64,000 nt of DNA from Nymphaea colorata (lineage: Eukaryota; Streptophyta; Magnoliopsida; Nymphaeales; Nymphaeaceae), in assembly GCF_008831285.2 (NCBI RefSeq), contig NW_022204508.1, positions 620,001 through 684,000 of the forward strand. Reading direction: 5' to 3'. A model generated the notes under the pieces. That model did not search any database, was not told where the DNA came from, and saw nothing but the letters and a program-made list of their open reading frames with translations. Below are positions 1 through 11,867 of this stretch, in pieces; within the stretch, counting starts at the first letter, position 1, and every line of letters begins with the position of its first letter. The position numbers and the translations under genes are program-made.

Positions 1-2696
1 CACTTGCTGGCTGACTTGGGGACCTGCTGGGAACCACGCCGGAGGGTCGCCGGAAAAGTAGCAGAGGTGGCCGGCGGCGGCCTGGGACGCCGGAGATAGC
101 TGGGGCAAGACCTGCCGGCTCCAAGTCTCTCAAGGATGCACTAGGCGGACTTCCTTGTGGGCTAGGGTTGGAACCAACTAGGTGCAGGTCTTGGGCAGGG
201 TGAGCTCGGACCAGGTACAGGTGGGCCCGGGCTAGGTTTGGCCAATGAGCTGGGTTAATGGAAGGTTAGGCACGGTGGGTCCTAGAGTTCAAATCCGAGG
301 TTGACCCGGTGAAGGGAAGGGCCTAATCGGGGGTTCCTACAAAGTAGCTAGGGTAGGTTTAGGCTGCTGGTTTGAGGAAATGGGAATGGTAAGGGGGAAT
401 TGGGGTGCAGTAACTTGAGGTAACTCAAGTGTGGGCTAGGGTGGCTCGGTGGGGGATAAGGGGGCAGAGAATATGGAGGAGATATCACTAGGAATCAAGC
501 TCCAAGATACTAGGCGAGGTGGCACTTCTAGATGGGCTATCTCCCAAGTAAGTAGGAGAGAGGCTAGGGATTCGGTGAGGTGTCTAGGTGAGGTGGCTGG
601 TTGGTTGCTGAGGTGTATGGCTGGGAAAGTTCCTAGCTAAAGTGGAGGCTAGGTGGCAGATACGTAGAGGCTATCTCCTAGATGTTAGGAGAGAGGATAG
701 GAAAGGTGGTGAGGTGTCTAGCTAGGTGGCGCAACAAATGTGGGGAGATGGACTTGGGTGATGAGGTGGAGGGGGAGCTGGAGGGGAGAGGCTTCTAAAA
801 GCTTCTAGAAAGGACACTTGGCTGGAGGAGGAAGTGCTAGATCCTACACTATTGGAGATCAATCCTAGCATCAATCCCCTTGGCGTCTTCTTCATTCCAA
901 CCCCACGGTGAAGACTGCATCATCTTCAACCAGATCTAGAACCGAAGGTTTTCTCCTCTCCTCGTCCTTGATTTCTTATCTTCTTCCTTTCCCTCGACCT
1001 ACGGCAAAAGGCTTAAGGAACCACGAAGGCTCCGGCGTTCGCGTCTCCTTGGACCACGAAGTTCCCACGGCAAGATAGCTATGGTGCCTACCTTCGGACC
1101 ACGCGAGGGCAGAGAGGCTGATCTACATCCGGGAAGATTGAGGTCGTTCGTGCAAGCGTGCTGCCTCAATATCGACTCAAATCAGGTTGGTACTCGAGAT
1201 CCTAAGTCAAATACGGATTGTTGTTGGGAGCGATCTAGAGGAGTATTCTCCAGCAACCTAGGTCTGATTCACGGTGCTAAACCCGTGAGGAGACTCTGGT
1301 TTTCCGGTGGAAAACTGCACTTAGATCATCTTTTACAAGGTCTGGAATTGGCGTTCTATCTCTTGGATCGAACCCATCAAGTCCTTGAGAAACGGCAGTG
1401 AAAAGGCCTCCAAAAAGAGGCTAACGTGCTTCGGTTTCAAGAGGCATTCCACCTGCACAAACAGAAAGGAGAAAGACTCGAAAATGGTGGAATGAGGCGT
1501 TAACACAACAGAAAATACATATCAGAGTGTTCGCCTAAAGAAATGCTTTGATTCGGCCGATTTGGTGTTAATTCAAGTCGTCTAGGAAAAAGTCTTCCTT
1601 GGCCGGAAATATCCATTCCCGGTGATCGCTGCAACACCTCAGGTCATCTCCATTGTTGCCGGCATCTAAGGACAGATCTGCCCTCGAATTAGTCTGAGTT
1701 TCAAGGTAGCCGTGAGGGGCATTCTGGTCAAACACTTGGAGGATCGCCCTAGGGATTAACCCTAGCAGCCGGTGCTTCAACGTGCGCTCCTTGGCCGCCG
1801 CTCCCAACTTGGTAAGTCATCTTGCTCTTTCTTGTGTAATCCCGTTCGTCCATCATACCACGTGTCAGCCATCCACTTCACCTGCTCTTGGTCGAGTCAA
1901 CCAGCTGTACCCGTTAGCTGATTTGATTCCAGCCGAGATCCCTTCCACTTTGTCATATCCCACGCATTTAGGAAATCAATTATAGTAGCCACCCATTCCG
2001 TTTTGGCGTCTTCTTCTCCTAGCCCTAAACCCTAGTCGCATGAACCCTCAGCCCTTGATGCATCCACGTGTCCTAATCTCGTAGACCTTCCTTGCCACCT
2101 CACCACCCAGCTCGCCTCCCTCACAAGTGGCCTAGCCCCACGCGCCTTCCTCATCCGTTTCACGCGTCCTATCCTCTCCACAACTTTTGGCAAGTCCCCT
2201 TAACGCGTCCTTGCCCTTTCCTATTTGGTCTCCCTCTCGTCCTTGTGTGGCCTTACCTAATCCGTAACCTCCCTAATTCCCTGGTCCACGTCCACGTGTC
2301 CTCCTCATGAGAAGAGCAGCAGATCTCGCCAGCCTCCTTGGATTCTTCTATTAATATCGAGAAGATCCTAGATTGATTCTTCCCCTACTCGTTAGGAAGA
2401 ATCAACCGAACCTTGCCTTATCGCTAGATCCTCTCTAGCGCCTCTTCCTTGTGGCTTCTCCTCTTGCCACGTCCTGCCTTCCTTGGCGCCCTCTATCTTA
2501 GTTAGGAAAGTCCTCCACCTGGCCCAGCCGAGTAGGTAAACCCTTATCCTGACCTGCCACTTTCCCGAGAAGACCCCCTCCCCTTGCCTTAGACGCATGA
2601 CTTGCGCCCTTCCCAGTTAGCCAACCCGTCTCACTCGTGCCTCCTTTCCTCTAACTTTGGAAAGTAGCCCCAACGGTCCTAGCAACTTATTCCCCA
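1..2696. other. GC-rich retroelement-like sequence without a recognisable gene
   Basis: This stretch is clearly richer in G+C than the AT-rich DNA that follows. It is purine-rich and full of aggtgg/ctagg words up to about 830, then pyrimidine-rich from about 1,800 to 2,696. Open frames at 1,081-1,401 (+) and 1,568-1,807 (-) resemble no family I know. The word ccacgtgtc (a G-box) occurs at 1,858, 2,064 and 2,292. I found no primer-binding site, gag or pol motif. By composition it could be LTR or leader sequence of a large retrotransposon whose body lies to the left, but that is inference. It ends sharply where the left arm of the long inverted repeat begins. Confidence 0.35.
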
Positions 2697-2832
2697 GTCA
2701 TCTTGGCTGAACCCTTTGATCTACCTTAAAACATACAACAACGAAACTAAATTGTTGTTATATATAAAGTTAGGGAAGAAAATGCGTCAGCAAATTAAAA
2801 TCTCAATATTACTGTATCCAGGAAACAAATTT

Positions 2833-3051
2833 TTAGTCAAGTTGGGTAAAGAAAACTGAATGGCTGTCATAATCAAACTCACACCTGGCACATAGTTTAG
2901 TCATATGACCGAACCCGCAACAAAGAGCGAGCCTTGAACCCCTGACTATAATATTATCCAACTTGATTACATGTAAATGTTGAATATTTTCCAGCGCACC
3001 AATAATGTTTTGATCTGGAAGGGAACTTTCAAAAATTCTGTCCAAGGACAA
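2833..3051 (-). pseudogene. Possible LINE ORF1 zinc-knuckle fragment
   Basis: A 72-codon frame contains a Cys/His cluster, LALCCGFGHMTKLCARC, near its C-terminus. This resembles the degenerate CCHC knuckle found after the DUF4283 domain in plant LINE ORF1 proteins, where the usual pattern is CxxCGxxGHxxxxC. The rest is too short to identify. The same frame is present on the plus strand near 54,380-54,593 in the other IR1 arm. An unrelated chance frame is possible. Confidence 0.3.
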
Positions 3052-4118
3052 GTTCCGTTAAGGTAGATCCGAACACAAACCAGACCACTTACTAGCTCAA
3101 TATTTCATTATTAAGAGATATATCTACAGTAAACTAACACCAATCTTATGGATATACACGTACACATTAAAGCATCATTTTTATAGAATCTGAAGTGAAA
3201 AGCAAGAAAAAAATTCTAGATTTGAAACTAAACAAGCCCTAAAATTATGCTAATAATGAACTGAGTAACATTTAAAATATAATAATATATGTTATATATT
3301 ATTTCATTAAAAGTAAATAAATAGATAAATTATTCATTGTTCCGTGATTAATTTACACAACTCATGCGCCAATCAAACAACAATTGCTTTTATATAAATT
3401 GGTCATTCTTGCGATTATTTGTACATGAAATTGAAATCCGTGTTAATTAATGTCACTTTTTTTTACAGCCCACAACAAATTCCTGGTCGTCCAGGACCAG
3501 GAAGGGATCGCAATTATGGCAATGGATGGTGTGAGCGTGAAAATTTGGTTATTTGCATTATACTAGTGCACTAATTTTGTGATTAAAATATCTTTAGTTT
3601 ACATGATACAAATAAAAATAAATAAAAATAAAAAATGAAAAATATTTCTTTTTCAAAATTACCAAAATACCTTTTTCTCTTTTGCATCGTACCGCACTCA
3701 ACTTTCTCTGGTGAGTGAGGGTTTTAAACTACATTTAAATGGCAGCAGCGTATTAAGTCGGGGACCAAAAAGAACGGGGCCCTGAGGCATTTGGGTTTCA
3801 GCCAATGCCAGGTCTCTCAAATTTAAGGTACTAGTCACGTCAGTTTCCTCAGACCATCTCATCAGTGGGAGGGAGGGAGCTTGGTTCCATCTTAAACCAG
3901 GTCTTCCCTAGGGAGATCCGCTATCTCATACCTGTTTATTTTAGTTATGGAAATAGTATCGGGTAGCCTAGGGCCCAAGTTTTAGCCACTGCAGTAAATG
4001 AAAATGAAAATAACGAGGAACAAGTAGTGTTCACTTCTTCATTTCTTCCACATAAACAATAAGTTGAATCTGGTTCAAGATCTCAATCCATCAGTTCTTC
4101 AACAAGGACATTTAAAAC
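3052..4118. other. AT-rich non-coding part of IR1 with an exon-like block
   Basis: I see no continuous gene here. On the plus strand a polypyrimidine run ending in cag (3,468) is followed by a 62-base open block (3,469-3,530) and then gtgagc, which looks like an acceptor, an exon and a donor. The block contains the inverted repeat CCTGGTC/GACCAGG. It is preserved in the right arm around 53,870-53,935. No adjacent exons could be recognised. Confidence 0.3.
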
Positions 4119-4712
4119 TTAAATTGGCATGTATTTCCCTTTTTTATATTTTTTTACTTTAATTCCATTGTTCTTATAAGCTTGAGGTGGTTGCTGCATA
4201 TGATTTTTGATGCTGCGAAGGTGTTTTTTTTTATGCATATGAAGTGTTTGCTGAAATTCTGATTTGTATTTTAGTTCATCTGGTCCACATTTGGCATTTG
4301 TAAGCAAATTTATTTTTGCTTCTCTATCTCTTGCGTGAACCTTACAATGATCCTGGATCATTGGCTCCAATCTTCCCAATGTCCATGACAGAGCATTACC
4401 ATCTCCATTTGATCTTTTCACTGGCTCATGTCCACTGACAATGTATATTGAAAAAGTTGACATTGTATACTGAAAATGATCCATTTGATATGTACAAAAA
4501 TTTTGTTTTTCATTTAAAGTCATACCAATGTGGGGAGTCTTTAGAGGCATGAACCTCAGTTTTCCTCTTCTGGTCCCACTTCCTGCATCTACTACAATTG
4601 ATTGTGCATATTCAGAATTTGGAGACGTCCAGAAAAGCAGAATATGATGGGAATTTTCATGGAAAATGAACTGTAGTATCACTGTTTCATTCTTCTTTTG
4701 TGGAAAGTGCAT
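4119..4712 (-). CDS. Hypothetical 197-residue ORF inside IR1, left arm
   Basis: This is the longest uninterrupted frame of the left third of the window. It starts with ATG at 4,712 (reading MHFPQKKNETV) and ends with a Lys-rich, basic tail. I recognise no family, signal peptide or transmembrane segment; the C-terminal third is rich in Lys, His and Gln. The inverted copy at 52,681-53,280 has at least three single-base insertions that break the frame: one just after the first codons, one about 15 codons in, and one about 100 codons in. That the frame is open in one arm and broken in the other may mean the left copy is closer to the ancestral state, or it may be chance in non-coding DNA. Codon-use or transcript data are lacking. 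Confidence 0.35.
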   Translation of the reverse strand: MHFPQKKNETVILQFIFHENSHHILLFWTSPNSEYAQSIVVDAGSGTRRGKLRFMPLKTPHIGMTLNEKQNFCTYQMDHFQYTMSTFSIYIVSGHEPVKRSNGDGNALSWTLGRLEPMIQDHCKVHARDREAKINLLTNAKCGPDELKYKSEFQQTLHMHKKKHLRSIKNHMQQPPQAYKNNGIKVKKYKKGKYMPI

Positions 4713-6105
4713 CTAAGTACCTCTCAATTCGATTAATGGCGCCGTGTGCATGCAAGTTTGTGAGCGTTCTGCTTGGGGCATTTAATTTAAAGAGAATTAA
4801 GGTTTGATGGCTTGTGTCTTTTTTCTGCATGGGCACAAAACATTATATAAATTTGAGGCCTTTCATCTTTGGTATATAATGAATTACGAGGTTGAGACTT
4901 GGAGAGCAGTCATATCAATAGTATTTTGCTTTGCATGCATGGGTCTTGCCAATCCTCAATTCAAAATAGTAGAAAATTTTTTGTAAAATTAGAAGAAAGA
5001 AAAATTCATGGTAAGTTTATGAGATGGACTGCCAAACCGCACACTCTCATATAGGCATGTTCATTAGCAACCATCAATAATTTTAGCAAATTTCAAATAG
5101 GATCTCCCTATAATGGCTTTCAGTTTGGTAAAACATTGACAACCGATCTTGAAGTGGATCGCAGTTAAATCATGGCAGAAGTTGTATGAAAAAAAATAAA
5201 AAATAAAGAACCATTCAGTATTACTTTAAACGGTCTAAAGTTTGAAAGCAGACCATGGCAGATAAATAATATTTTTGGCTCATGTATCTTTTACATCTTT
5301 TATTTGCATTTTCTTTTATTGTATCTAAATTTTAGGTCAATTGTATTTATAGAGATAGAAAGACAAAGACCAAGAGAGAGAGTATTTTATAGGATTGCAT
5401 GTTTTTTTTACATATTTTCTTAAGTATTTTCTTTCATTTTATGTTGATTTTAAGTCTTCCATGTGTAGAGAGAGAAAAAAAGTGAATTTTAATAGGCTTA
5501 TATTTTTAATATGTTTTAAAAAAAATATTTTTCTTTGTCGAATGTGAATTTTTTATATTGAAAAAGAATATTTTTATTAGTTCACATGTTTTATAATGTG
5601 TTTTTGAGAGAGAGAGAGAATATATGGTAAAATGTCACATGTTGAAAATTCTGTCGTTGCAAGCAAACACTAAACACTATACAGAATTACAACTTGTTCA
5701 TATGGACATTAACTCTTTGTTCTTAGGACACTTATTCTAAGGACAAGTGTTTTAAGAACCGTTGTTCTTGCAATCAAATGGTACTTTACAGGTCTATTTC
5801 ATAGCCTGCAACGATAATCGATCTGTCCCAAATCAAATGTATGTATACCCATATTTCTCTTCTTAATTCATCACATACACATTTGTCTGAGTCAAATAAA
5901 CGGTCAGCTTCTTTTTAAGGCTGGTTCCAATAAATGGGGAAGGTGGTGATTTAGTTCCATATGTAATCAGTACTGCCAATAGCTTAAAATTAGCTTCTTT
6001 CATGGTACCTGACAAATGTGCACTCTAACTATACATATTTCCATGCCGTAAGGTATATGGAATCTGAATTTTATAGTTAAAGGCTCAGAAAAGCTTACCA
6101 ATTTA
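4713..6105. other. AT-rich, gene-free part of IR1
   Basis: AT-rich DNA with short GA-rich runs (for example gagagagagag near 5,608). A 60-codon frame at 4,804-4,986 (+) recurs within a longer frame at 52,404-52,691 (-) but resembles nothing I know. No gene is supported. Confidence 0.5.
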
Positions 6106-6109
6106 AGTG

Positions 6110-8140
6110 ATTATCACTGCAGATCTTTGCTATCCTCGTCCAGCTTCCTTTTCAGATTTTATCGGTCTGAGCATGCCTTTCAACTTGACGATATTAAGGC
6201 AGCAGTTTGGGCCCTCAAGGCTGGCAAGTCGCTTGGTATCAAATGGTTTCCTCTTGAATTCTTCTGAGTCTTGTGGCACTGTTACCAGCCTGATTTCATG
6301 GTCTTCTTTCAAGAATTTGGTACCAACTCCTTCCCCTTTGGGGAATTTAACAGAGCTGTCTGTGTTCTTATTCCTAAGAGGGCAAACGCCTCCAGTATTT
6401 TAGACCTTTGCCCTATCTCTATCCTTTTCATGGTCTTCTTTCAAGAGTTTGGTACCAACTCCATCCCCTTTGAGGAATTTAACACAGCTGTCTGTGTTCT
6501 TATTCCTAAGAGGGCAAACGCCTCCAGTATTTGGGACCTTTGCCCTATCTCTATCATTGGCACTCATTATTAAGCTTATGGGTAGAGTTCTTGCTTCCTG
6601 TCTCTATCTTGTCATGTCTTCCGTCACAAGTCTTCTTAGCAAATGAAGTTGTCCATTGCATCTACTCTTCCCGCTCTCCATCATTTATCCTTAAGCTTGA
6701 TATCGCAAAAGCTTTTCATTCGGTCAGCTGAGATTTCCTCTTCTTCCTCCTCCATGGGTTCGACTTTGGACCAGTTGTCAGGGCTCAGATGGCCATTTCC
6801 TTTAATGAGTCTGTCGGTCAGTTCTGCTCATTGCATCATGGGCATTGTGAGGGCTGTCCCCTTTCTCCGCTTCCCTTTAACCTTGTTGCTGAAGCTTTTG
6901 CTACCCTCTTCAAGTCTTCGTCAGATTCTAACTTTTTCGAAGTGTTGCCACTCCCTAGCTTTTTCTGTTTCTCCATCATTCAATATGCAGACGATTTCAT
7001 CATCTTTGACACTACCTCCCCGCAGCAGATTGCTAGAGTTTGGTTGTTGCTTCATCTTTTTGACTCAGCCTCTGGGTTTCAATTAATGATATTGTCAGCT
7101 CTCACTCTTCCATGTCGATCCTGCAACTGCACTTTTTGCAGAAGCATGCTTTGGTTGCAGCAAGACTGGTAGGCTAATGTCCTCTCATTCACCGTAGAAT
7201 CACCTTGGTCTAGCATTGTCTAGCCTCCATCGTGCTCCATGCTCTTGGTCTTTACCAGTCATCTGATGCCACATTCACTAGTCTCAATCGTCTCCTCTAG
7301 CACTTTTCTTGGGGAGGTGAGCACCCCTCGGATTGTCTTGTGCGTCGGAAGGTTGTTACTCATCCTTGGCTCTTGGGGGTTTTGGCATTCTTGACCTCAT
7401 GCGTACTTGTACTGCCTTTCTTGGTTCTTAGTTATGACATCTAGCACTTCCGACCAGCCCATTCTCTTTTTTTGTCAAAATCTGTACTTCCCACCCATCA
7501 CACGTGGCACACCCTTAGACTTATCAGTTCTGCATCACATTTGAAATAACATTTTCTTTGCTATGCTGATTATCACCCACTTGTCTCCAAACCATGCCCC
7601 TACTTGGCTCATTTCATCTTCTTTCTCTGATTCACCTTTCCATCTACTTTTGGCTCGGTGTTCCATGGCTCCCCATCATGCCCTTTAGTTTTTTGACGCT
7701 TCACCTCATGCTATGGTTTTTGTTTGGCTCATTCTTGCTGCCCATATCAATACCTTAAACCATGTCTAGTGCCTTGTGATTCACCTTGCTAACCAGTGTC
7801 CTCTTTGCCTCTTTTCTGTGGAATCGAGACACTACTTTGTTGTTGACTGTGATTTCTTTTGTTGCTTGCTTGTTACCACTTGACCTTCTCTCCTGCACAC
7901 CCTCCCCTCTCCCTACAGCAGCTTCTTCTCTTTTCTCCTTCACCTTCAGTCAGTAGTGGCTGGCAACTTACTTGGTGGCCTTGAATCATCTAACTATTGG
8001 TGGCAGGATTGGGAAGAGTGCAATAATAGTATGTTCAAGAACACAGCAACGAGTGTTGCTTTAATTGGATGCATTGTGAAGGTAGATGTCCACCTTGCTC
8101 TTTGCATTGACCACAGGATGATTTCTGCCTTTGACTAGCC
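6110..8140 (+). pseudogene. LINE non-LTR retrotransposon, RT to zf-RVT region, 5'-truncated and frameshifted
   Basis: Plant LINE ORF2 features can be followed in order across several frames. The region before RT has an AGKS-type segment and the VCVLIPKRANAS motif (about 6,130-6,560). RT motif A is LKLDIAKAFHSVS (about 6,690-6,730), motif B GHCEGCPLSPLPFNLV (about 6,840-6,890), and motif C with the catalytic YADD is IIQYADDFIIF (about 6,980-7,010). Downstream are remnants of the FxWGG...R block (about 7,300-7,400) and a zf-RVT-like CPLC...H block (about 7,795-7,860). ORF1 and the endonuclease are missing. Frameshifts and stops are numerous, so the copy is dead. The first 270 bases belong to IR1; beyond 6,373 the right arm continues instead with a different LINE. 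Confidence 0.85.
6296..6559 (+). repeat. 132-bp tandem duplication inside the LINE RT
   Basis: Two direct copies, 6,296-6,427 and 6,428-6,559, both start at tcatggtcttctttcaaga and differ at few positions. The period of 132 bases is exactly 44 codons, so the duplication repeats the FFQEFGTNS to LDLCPIS block in frame. The inverted copy at 51 kb shows only one unit before its sequence diverges. Confidence 0.9.
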
Positions 8141-9110
8141 CTCTCTTTCTCCCCTCCTCCGCCTCCTCTTCTTGTTTTTTGTTTATTTGGTTTTGCCTTC
8201 TTTGCTAATGTTCTTCTTTTGTCATTTTCATCTTTTTTCTTTTGATACTTTGTTGCTTGACACCTTGTCACTACATTTTGTTATGGATATTCACTTTTCT
8301 TGGAACAAGCTTCTTGTGAGCAACAATGGCAAAAACACAACGGATGTAACTTTGGTGAACTGAATTGCTTGGATAGAATAAAGGGAGATTTGTTAATAAA
8401 AGGTTTTAAAAGAATGATAAATGTTATTTCAGCTGGAAAAGCACAGCTTGGGGAAAAGCATAATGTAATTGCTCCTAATTTAGACTTCAAGTTCAAATGG
8501 TTGTAAACTCACTAGTGCTTCTGATCAACAGAGTAGGTCTGCCACTGACAGCCTGTTTGGTTGAAGGAAATGAGTGGAAAAGGAAGGAAATGAAATAGGA
8601 AAAGGTGTTTGGATGGAAGGAATTGGAGAAGGGAAAGGAAAGGTCCATGAAAAAATGTGTAGAGAAGAGAGAAAAGAAAGGAAGGGGAGATAAAGGAAAG
8701 GAAAACTGTTGTTTTGAATCTCTCAAATGGAGAGGTTTGGATGGAAAGGGGAGAAATCATTTCGAAATACTCACATGCCCAACATTTTCTGCCCCTGCGC
8801 CCCACCCACATCCCGTCACTCATGCTCTGCTGGTGAGCAGCTGGTTGCCAGCACACAGGCGGCCTTCTCGCTGTGTTTTATAATCCATATTTTTCAATAG
8901 TTTTTATATGGTTTAAAAAAAGGAAATGGACGAACATTACATTGAAAAAAAATCAAATATGAAAAATATGACTTGCAAACTTTTCTAAACTGAAAAAGGA
9001 TTAAGTATAACTTTAACGTTATTGTAATTTTAAATATAATCTATGTTTAAGAATTATAGTAAAATTAGGTCCTCATGAATATGTTTTTTTCATTTTTAAA
9101 GAACATTAAA
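8141..9110. other. LINE 3' tail, purine-rich block and AT-rich spacer
   Basis: 8,141-8,300 is T-rich and probably the 3' untranslated part of the preceding LINE. 8,540-8,760 is a strongly purine-rich tract (ggaaagg words) introduced by gcctgtttggttg, a common plant repeat edge. 8,880-9,110 is plain AT-rich DNA. Frames on both strands here are low-complexity artefacts. Confidence 0.5.
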
Positions 9111-10400
9111 TGTGAGTTCACGACAATTCTGAGATGTCAAAAACAGAAAAGAGTTCATAAAAGAAAACTCCAAAAGAAGAATAAGTCAAACAATTCTGAT
9201 TCATAATTGAATTCGGATGTGGTACAGTTTTGTAACTGGGTCCGACGGGTATCAGATTCCAATGGATCTGAATCCCACGACATGCAAAAATAACGTTGGA
9301 AGACGTGGTCTGTCTCCGTAGTAGAATGAGTGAGCTGGCTTACAGCGTGAAGGTGAGGGACTCTAGAGAAGGTAGACATGCAAGCTAGGATTTCTTGCTG
9401 GTTTCACACAAATTTAATTTTTAATTTTGACGTGGAACAACTGATACTAACAAAGAGGCCACTGACTGAATAAAACTAGCTAAAGAAGCAATAAATACTT
9501 GGGTAGAATATTTGCCTCAAGTGCTAAGTGTCCTCGACTACTGGGCAGATTGGAGCTCCTCTTACAAGACCCCCACAACTACTTTTCTTCCTTGATGTCG
9601 GACTATTTATCCGCAGATAGCATCTCCCTCCCGCTGTCTCTCTTCATAAACACAAATAAACAATGTACAAGTTGAAGAGAAGATGTGGGTGTCTTTTATA
9701 TCTTTCAAAGAGCAATTCCATTCTCTCCCCTACTTTGTATGAGTGTATGGCCAGTAGACAAAAGATACTGCGTTGCATCAAATTCAAACAAAATTGACAT
9801 TATTATCAGATTCGATTTATTAGAAGTTCAAATACTTAGTTTCAAAATTAAGATATGAACTTAATGGAAGACAAGTTTATGTGCATGCAAATTTTAAATT
9901 TACAGTCTGGATCTAATCGGATATCTGGCTTTTACTTTAACATGATGGAAGTCGGAATCCAACCTTTAATTATAAAATGAAATCCAGACCATATTTTGAT
10001 ATGTGAAAGCAGAATTTTTTTTGTCGCAAGGGCCAAATATAGTTTCAAAATTTTAAGAGGGGCTGAAATAAAATTTTCAAATTATATATATGTGTATATA
10101 TATATATATATTAAATTTGAATTTTTTACAGTTACATATAATTTTTTAAAGTTTTTATAATTTTGTACATTTACATATAAATTCAAATCCAAATCTGATC
10201 TAGTGACAATTTTAAAATCCAAATACATCCAATTTCTTAATCTGGATCTAATCGGATGTCAACTTTATTGGATCCATCGACAACCTTAGCTCTACCCTTA
10301 ACTAGAGATTATTCATCCTCAAAAAAGAATTACCCATCGTTGCTCTTGAAGAGATTCGTCGTCGTTAAAGAATAGGGTGCTTTGAGCTAATGAGAAAAAA
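9111..10400 (+). repeat. Dispersed repeat block related to 34.0-34.6 kb and 35.1-35.25 kb
   Basis: The start (9,111-9,295, including ccaatggatctgaatccca) recurs at 35,120-35,254. From 9,640 to 10,390 the sequence is collinear with 34,020-34,580, including caattccattctctcccc and the shared words around the -gacatccttagct- end. The block contains a (TA)n run near 10,083-10,112. No protein is encoded. It may be an old non-autonomous element or LTR; I could not find paired ends. Confidence 0.6.
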
Positions 10401-11300
10401 GTAAAGATACGTTGCTTGTGCCAGTGGTACAGTATAGCCAAGGCAAAAAATTGTACATCCCTTCTCCTCTAAATTAAAATGATAACCACTTTTAGCTTTT
10501 AAATGCGGTCACCTTAAATACGTTTGCCTTTCTAAAATTTCTATCAATGTGTACAAGTACTTTTATAAACAAACACTTCCTGACCTTTTTTCATTTTCTT
10601 TTTGCCCTAATTTTAAAATTCGTTCCTGAGGACATACATTTCCTTTTTTCTTATATAAAGAATTTCAAGAACTCACCGGAATACATAGGAAACTTTTCGA
10701 ACACAAACTCATTTGGACAAGGACATGTTGAAAAATATAATATATAACGAAACTATTTTCTCTCTCTTAAACAAATAAATTAATTAAACAAAGTTTTGGA
10801 TGATTTAAGTCAACTGCAAGTGTTTATATGTTTTTTTAATAAAATGTTTATGTGTGACTTCGACTAATTTTATAGGAGCATTTTGAACAGTCTACCATAA
10901 ATTAGATTAAAAAAAATTTCGCGAAATAAAAAACTTGACCTCCCATAAAAATGGCAATAATGTAATACGTCTGTAGTGTTAAGGGTAATTTACTTATGTG
11001 GAATCCATGAGTAATGGCAAAAGAGGGGGAGAGAAAAGCAGTTGGATGTGAAATAACGCCCTCGTTGCCTTCCCATGTTTAGATGCAAAAATTCACTTGA
11101 GGCCCACGAACAAACAGATCAGATCCTAGTCAATTAGTTGGACCCGATATTATCTTACAAAATTTTATGTGGTTATAGGACATATGTGATTGTAGAAAAA
11201 GTGAGGAACATCTAAATTCTAAGACAAAAGTGAATGTTGAGCAAATCCTCTTTATGTTAATAAACATTTTTGTTTTTAGGTTTTGTTTGATACCCTCAGA
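10401..11300. other. Gene-free AT-rich spacer
   Basis: I see no gene, RNA or repeat with defined ends. Frames such as 10,547-10,747 are short and F/L/K-rich, as expected for random AT-rich DNA. Confidence 0.5.
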
Positions 11301-11600
11301 TCTCATAATAAAAATTCCAAAAAATAGAAGTTTGGATATGGATTTAAGAAATGACATCCATTCATATTTGGATTGAGATATACATTAAATATTCGATAAG
11401 ATTCAGATTCGGATTTGAACATAAATATAAAAACTGGATTTGGATTGTAAATGTCAGATTTCAGCTTCAGACTTGGATATAATTTTTTGTTTCGTATTTG
11501 AATCCGAATATGTGAATATTTGGAAAAATGGATATGATTAAGGGTATATCCAATAGAAATCTGATCCGTTGACATCCCAATCCCGTGGGTAGGGTTTGAA
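11300..11600 (-). repeat. Copy of the dispersed gatttggat / tgacatccc repeat family
   Basis: The stretch is built from degenerate words such as gatttggatt, gattcagattcgga and gttgacatccca. Similar copies occur at 16,900-17,280, 25,080-25,620, 39,860-40,490 and 63,120-63,500. It is non-coding. Confidence 0.5.
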
Positions 11601-11867
11601 TTGAAAATCATTTTTAAAACAGAATGCATGGGTTCTCTTAGGCAGATTCCATGGCAACCGAATGATCTCTTAGAGCGCAACGTTGTGAAGAGTGCATGCA
11701 GAAAGCCAATTTTTTAACCTTTTGGCCCTGCTTAGATGGAACTTAATAGCCACCTCCAACTTTTTGTGGAACCACCTTCAATGATGCCATAAACACTTAT
11801 AGAAAGCCTTAGCGGACTAAGTTTAAGATGCCGACCTTGTGTTATAGAAACAAAATTTCACCTACAA

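Larger units (their letters stand above)
2697..6373 (+). repeat. Long inverted repeat IR1, left arm
   Basis: This block is the reverse complement of 51,017-54,731. The outer end starts at agtcatcttggctgaaccc and the inner end stops inside a LINE reverse transcriptase frame near cagagctgtctgtgttctta. Stretches compared by eye differ at only a few per cent of positions. It contains a LINE ORF1-like fragment (minus), a 197-codon ORF (minus) and the first part of a LINE reverse transcriptase (plus). About 44.6 kb separates the arms. High identity suggests a fairly recent inverted duplication. Confidence 0.9.

Noticed and set aside
1081-1401. 106-codon frame in the GC-rich segment
   Set aside because: No known motif, no gene context, and probably part of a retroelement leader; not listed as a gene.
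2023-2035. ccctaaaccctag, a telomere-like word
   Set aside because: Only about one and a half units; this is common in plant promoters and leaders and is not an interstitial telomere.
8035-8883. Several overlapping frames of 60-114 codons
   Set aside because: They lie in a LINE tail and purine-rich tract, occur on both strands, and lack recognisable motifs.
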